In this document: positions 60,037 through 64,000 of the stretch, one piece after another | Layout of the letters: each line of letters begins with the position of its first letter | Numbering within the stretch: position 1 is the first letter of the stretch | Origin: Chitinophagaceae bacterium | Lineage (GTDB): Bacteria; Bacteroidota; Bacteroidia; Chitinophagales; Chitinophagaceae | NCBI GenBank assembly: GCA_013140985.1 | Contig: JABFRU010000021.1 | Span: 1-64,000, forward strand | Direction: 5' to 3' | DNA: 64,000 nucleotides | Notes under the pieces: generated by a model | The model's input: the letters and a program-made list of their open reading frames with translations, nothing else | The model's database searches: none | What the model was told of the DNA's origin: nothing | Program-made: the position numbers and the translations under genes

Positions 60037-61491
60037 ATGTTTAACAAGCGAATCAAAATAAAAGAACTCCTTTCACAAGAACCTGCGGAGCAGGAAGTAA
60101 CAGTAATGGGTTGGGTGCGCACATTTCGCAACAACCAGTTCATAGCACTCAATGATGGCAGCACCAATAATAATATACAGGTAGTAGTGGAGTTGGGTAA
60201 ATTCCCGGATGAACTATTAAAAAGGATCACTACCTCAGCAGCATTGAAAGTAACAGGCGCTGTTGTTGCTTCATTAGGCAAGGGACAAAAAATGGATCTG
60301 AAAGCAGGCAACATTGAAATACTTGGCGACAGTGATGCAGAAAAATATCCTTTACAACCCAAGAAACATAGCCTTGAATTTTTAAGAGAGATCGCTCATT
60401 TACGTTTTCGTACCAGCACATTTGGGTCGGTGTTCCGTGTACGGCATGCGCTGGCATTTGCTGTTCACAAATTTTTCAATGAGAAAGGATTCGTGTACAT
60501 GCACACTCCTATTATCACGGCAAGTGATGCAGAAGGTGCAGGAGAAATGTTCAGGGTAACAACATTGCCCATTGATGGAACGGCTCCTAAGAATGAGGAT
60601 GGTTCTATTAATTTCAAAGAAGATTTTTTTGGCCGCAGTACAAATCTTACTGTAAGCGGACAGCTCGAAGGAGAATTAGGCGCTACAGCATTTGGTGATA
60701 TTTATACGTTTGGACCCACATTCAGAGCCGAGAACAGTAATACGACAAGGCACCTGGCAGAATTCTGGATGATAGAACCTGAAATGGCTTTTTATGATAT
60801 CGAAGACAATATGAATCTTGCCGAAGAATTCATTAAGTATATCATCGGGTATGCCATAGAAAATAATAAAGAAGACCTTGAATTCCTCGCCCAGCGTTTG
60901 GCGGATGAAGAAAAGCAACTGCCGCAGGATAAGCGAAGCGAAATGGGGTTGATGGAAAAACTTGAATTTATTCTCCATAATAATTTTGAAAGACTTACTT
61001 ATACCGATGCGATCAATATCCTGGGAGAGAGCAATCATAATAAGAAAAAGAAATTTCAATACGAGATAACAGGATGGGGAATGGATCTGCAGAGTGAGCA
61101 TGAAAGATACCTGGTAGAAAAACATTTTAAGAAACCTGTCATCCTTTATAATTATCCTGCAGCTATCAAAGCATTTTATATGCGGCAGAATGATGGATGT
61201 GAACCGGGCAAAGAAACTGTGGCCGCTATGGATATACTGGCGCCGGGGATTGGTGAAATTGTTGGCGGATCACAGCGGGAAGAAAGATTAGACAAGCTTG
61301 AACGAAGAATGAAAGAGATGCATATTCCGGCGGAAGAGCTCTGGTGGTATTTAGATACAAGAAGATTCGGTACTGTTCCTCATGCAGGATTTGGATTGGG
61401 TTTTGAAAGAATGGTACAATTCGTTACCGGCATGACGAACATAAGGGATGTGATCGCTTTTCCAAGAACACCCGGCAGCGCCGAGTTTTAA
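60037..61491 (+). CDS. asnS: Asparaginyl-tRNA synthetase
   Basis: [60 protein letters not shown]; start trimmed to [12 protein letters not shown]. Confidence 0.96.
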   Translation: MFNKRIKIKELLSQEPAEQEVTVMGWVRTFRNNQFIALNDGSTNNNIQVVVELGKFPDELLKRITTSAALKVTGAVVASLGKGQKMDLKAGNIEILGDSDAEKYPLQPKKHSLEFLREIAHLRFRTSTFGSVFRVRHALAFAVHKFFNEKGFVYMHTPIITASDAEGAGEMFRVTTLPIDGTAPKNEDGSINFKEDFFGRSTNLTVSGQLEGELGATAFGDIYTFGPTFRAENSNTTRHLAEFWMIEPEMAFYDIEDNMNLAEEFIKYIIGYAIENNKEDLEFLAQRLADEEKQLPQDKRSEMGLMEKLEFILHNNFERLTYTDAINILGESNHNKKKKFQYEITGWGMDLQSEHERYLVEKHFKKPVILYNYPAAIKAFYMRQNDGCEPGKETVAAMDILAPGIGEIVGGSQREERLDKLERRMKEMHIPAEELWWYLDTRRFGTVPHAGFGLGFERMVQFVTGMTNIRDVIAFPRTPGSAEF

Positions 61492-61497
61492 AATAAA

Positions 61498-61527
61498 AAA
61501 AGCCCCGGCAGTATTACCGGGGCTTTT
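61498..61527. terminator. Bidirectional Rho-independent terminator
   Basis: aaaagccccgg-cagtatta-ccggggctttt. Confidence 0.9.
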
Positions 61528-61545
61528 CAATTATGAAAAGAAAAA

Positions 61546-61947
61546 TTATTTCGCATACATCTTATCTGTGATGGCGCTTAGCTTCTCATTAAATTTCAAT
61601 GCTTCAGCAGGATCAGTAAATGTGTCCATAAACTTAGTTGAAGCGTTTAAAACTGTTGTATATAAGCTGGTCAGCTCAGTATAATGACCTTTATAATTAG
61701 GATCTTCTTTTTGTTTTTTTTCATCAGCTATACGGGCATCCACTACTTTTTGCATGGCAGCAAGAATAGAAGCTTCATCTTTTAATGCAGCCGTTTCAAT
61801 TTTAGGCACCATGCCATCATCGGCAGCCGTGGTATTATTTTCAATATTTGCTTTTTTGTCTTCTTTCTTTTTATCCCCGCCACCGCAGGAAAGAAGGAGA
61901 AAAGAAGAAACAATGACAGCTATGGCAGAAAAATGTTTCAGTTTCAT
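61546..61947 (-). CDS. Putative lipoprotein
   Basis: MKLKHFSAIAVIVSSFLLLSCGGGDKKK lipobox; start trimmed from ORF 62223. Confidence 0.75.
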   Translation of the reverse strand: MKLKHFSAIAVIVSSFLLLSCGGGDKKKEDKKANIENNTTAADDGMVPKIETAALKDEASILAAMQKVVDARIADEKKQKEDPNYKGHYTELTSLYTTVLNASTKFMDTFTDPAEALKFNEKLSAITDKMYAK

Positions 61948-62046
61948 AATAAAATATTTGATCGAAAAGGTACAATTAGAAATCACACAAATGCTGAAAT
62001 GGTGTGGAATTTTTATAAAACAGCTTCTTATTCTCAAACAAATGTT

Positions 62047-62580
62047 ATGACTGATATTGCTTCGGCGGTGAATGAGAACCGCAAAGCCGGAATACGGCAA
62101 AAGAAACATAGTCTTAAAATAGATATGACGCCGATGGTTGATCTTGGTTTTTTGCTGATCAGTTTTTTTGTGATCACAACAGAAATGAGCAGGCCAAGGG
62201 CAATGAAGCTTTTTATGCCGCATGATGGAAAGCCAACGCCATCAAAAGAATCAACAACGATCACTATTCTTACCGGCGCTGATGATAAACTGTTTTATTA
62301 TTACGGCGAAGAAAAAAATGCCGGCACTAAAAACCCTATTATACAAACTTCATGGGATGAAGAAACAGGTATTGGAAAAGTTCTCAGTGATAAACAAGCA
62401 GGACTTGATCAAACAAAAGCCGGAAGGGATGAAATGGTAGTGATCATTAAGCCAGGTAAGCGATCGAACTATAAAAACATGGTGGATATATTGGATGAAA
62501 TGCTCATTCATCGGATAACCCGGTATGCGATCGTGGACCCGGGAGCTATTGACGCGGCCTTCCTGGAAAAAGCCGAGTGA
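62047..62580 (+). CDS. ExbD/TolR family biopolymer transport protein
   Basis: KIDMTPMVDLGFLLISFFVITTEMSRP. Confidence 0.9.
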   Translation: MTDIASAVNENRKAGIRQKKHSLKIDMTPMVDLGFLLISFFVITTEMSRPRAMKLFMPHDGKPTPSKESTTITILTGADDKLFYYYGEEKNAGTKNPIIQTSWDEETGIGKVLSDKQAGLDQTKAGRDEMVVIIKPGKRSNYKNMVDILDEMLIHRITRYAIVDPGAIDAAFLEKAE

Positions 62581-62694
62581 TCCTTTTTTATCTTCAACAA
62601 ATTTTTTTATAAGCCTTTTTTCAGGCAAATAGCTGAAAAAGAAGGCTTTTGTTTTTGAGCTGAGTCCCAAGTCCCCGAGTTACTGTAAAAAATA

Positions 62695-62737
62695 TGGTAC
62701 TTTGTGTTGCATAGTACCAAACATCACCCTATCTTTG
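62695..62737 (+). promoter_or_regulatory. Inverted-repeat operator plus TTG-N20-TATCTTTG promoter of padR
   Basis: TGGTACT-N11-AGTACCA (62695-62719); TTG 62707-62709; TATCTTTG 62730-62737. Confidence 0.6.
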
Positions 62738-62763
62738 TTCCATAATTGATAAATTGAAAGGAA

Positions 62764-63114
62764 ATGAATATTGAAAATACACAGAGCCAGATGCGGAAGG
62801 GGATATTGGAGTTTTGCATTCTTTCCATCATTCGTCGTGGCGAAGCCTACCCGAGTGATATCGTTGAAGAAATGAAAGCGGCCAATCTCCAGATACTGGA
62901 AGGCACTTTATATCCCCTGCTTACCCGTTTGAAAAATGCAGAGATGCTTACATACCGGTGGGTAGAAAGTAATTCCGGTCCGCCGAGAAAATATTTCTCT
63001 CTGACAGAAAAGGGCCTGAGTTTTTATAAAGAGCTTGAACAAACCTGGAATGAACTTTCTAACGGAGTGAATGCACTTACCAGTAAAAAAGCAGATGAAC
63101 CATTGAATAATTAA
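62764..63114 (+). CDS. PadR family transcriptional regulator
   Basis: QMRKGILEFCILSIIRRGEAYPSDIVEEM...LEGTLYPLLTRLKNAEMLTYRW. Confidence 0.93.
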   Translation: MNIENTQSQMRKGILEFCILSIIRRGEAYPSDIVEEMKAANLQILEGTLYPLLTRLKNAEMLTYRWVESNSGPPRKYFSLTEKGLSFYKELEQTWNELSNGVNALTSKKADEPLNN

Positions 63115-63144
63115 TCAACCAGTTTCAACCAAATAATTACAACG

Positions 63145-64000
63145 ATGAAAAAGATCATTAATATAAACTTAAGCGGCAGGGTGATACCGATAGAAGATTC
63201 GGCATACGAAAAGCTGCAGGCTTATATAGAAAGCTTACGCCGCTATTTTTCCAACGAAGAAAGTCGTGAGGAAATCATCAACGATATTGAAAGCCGTATT
63301 GCAGAATTGTTGCATGAGAAAATTCGCAAAGGTACATCAGCTGCAACGGATGCTGATGTGGATGAGATCATCGCCTCCATGGGTACCATTGAAGATTTTG
63401 AAGCAGCAGAAAAAGAAAATATCGCATCATCGGCAACAAGTTCTTCAACATCCGGACAAAGCCAGCAACAGCAATATACTTACTCCGAAAAAAAATCAAA
63501 AGGCAGGTTATACCGGGATTCCAATGATAAATTCATTGGCGGCGTATGCAGCGGCATTGCAAACTACCTGAACCTTGATACATCTATTGTAAGAATATTA
63601 TTTGCCATAATAACTTTTGGCGGATTCGGGCTCGGTATTCTTGCTTATATCATTTTATGGATAGTGTTGCCGCCAAAAGACCTGGAGGGTTCATATAGAA
63701 AAAGATTATACCGCAATCCTGACAACAGGATCATAGGAGGTGTGGCAGGTGGTCTTGCTGCTTATTTTGGCAGAAACGCAAACACTATCCGGCTGATATT
63801 TGCCGCACCGATCCTGTTGAGCATAATTATCCGAATCATTAACAGGATGTCATGGGACAATGATTTCGATCTCGCATTTAATATTGGTTTTGGTTCATTG
63901 ACAGGTGTATTTGTTTTAACCTATATCATATTATGGATCGTATTGCCCGAAGCAAACAGTGATTATGAGAAAATGGAAATGCGGGGAGAAAAGGTTGATG
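63145..64000 (+). CDS. PspC domain protein, tandem PspC domains, truncated by window end
   Basis: Manual translation MKKIININLSGRVIPIEDSAYEKLQAYI...; GRLYRDSNDKFIGGVCSGIANYL and KRLYRNPDNRIIGGVAGGLAAYF. Confidence 0.9.
   Translation, partial: MKKIININLSGRVIPIEDSAYEKLQAYIESLRRYFSNEESREEIINDIESRIAELLHEKIRKGTSAATDADVDEIIASMGTIEDFEAAEKENIASSATSSSTSGQSQQQQYTYSEKKSKGRLYRDSNDKFIGGVCSGIANYLNLDTSIVRILFAIITFGGFGLGILAYIILWIVLPPKDLEGSYRKRLYRNPDNRIIGGVAGGLAAYFGRNANTIRLIFAAPILLSIIIRIINRMSWDNDFDLAFNIGFGSLTGVFVLTYIILWIVLPEANSDYEKMEMRGEKVD

Noticed and set aside
62663-62683. Further heptamer array (AGTCCCA AGTCCCC GAGTTAC)
   Set aside because: Only two clear units; too short to claim as a member of the heptamer family without genome-wide statistics.
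1-64000. CRISPR arrays, rRNA genes, classical IS transposases, prophage
   Set aside because: No regular spacer-repeat arrays, rRNA sequence, DDE/HUH transposase or phage structural genes were recognised. The short-period repeats have no unique spacers.

Overview
This is a gene-dense chromosomal window from a Bacteroidota bacterium, most likely Chitinophagaceae-like. The inference rests on TAnnTTTG -7 promoter elements, a T9SS/gliding-type C-terminal domain, S46 and M28 peptidases and the IPExxxVDY and DUF2480 families. About 58 genes can be supported. They include tRNA-Phe, recQ, kdsD-like, manC-like, an arsenic cluster (arsR-cupin-arsM-mini-ORF-arsC), a TPR hybrid two-component regulator, nadA, an S46 peptidase, a PpiD-like foldase, corA, a WD40-caspase protein, ssb, a PIF1-like helicase, mnmG, ybeY, feoA, nadD, chrA, feoB, selD, mnmH, rho, asnS, padR and pspC. 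No phage, CRISPR array, rRNA or classical IS element was seen. The main points for a second look are: (1) a compact three-gene cassette of SET-domain protein, ATP-grasp ligase and ATP-grasp/SET fusion (37.2-40.4 kb); (2) two GxxExxY (PD-(D/E)XK-like) genes, each bracketed by inverted repeats, plus an ORF-less solo copy, suggesting an undescribed mobile element; (3) several families of degenerate short repeats with fixed periods of 7, 8 or 9-10 bp, two of them read in frame inside selD and mnmH; (4) a candidate oriC (21.30-21.67 kb) with DnaA boxes and a DnaA-trio-like tract, and a parS-like pair upstream of mnmG; (5) a 28-aa Cys-pair mini-ORF in the arsenic cluster; (6) a single-base frameshift in a GH3 gene at the window edge. 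All calls come from reading the sequence and the supplied ORF track; no database search was run.
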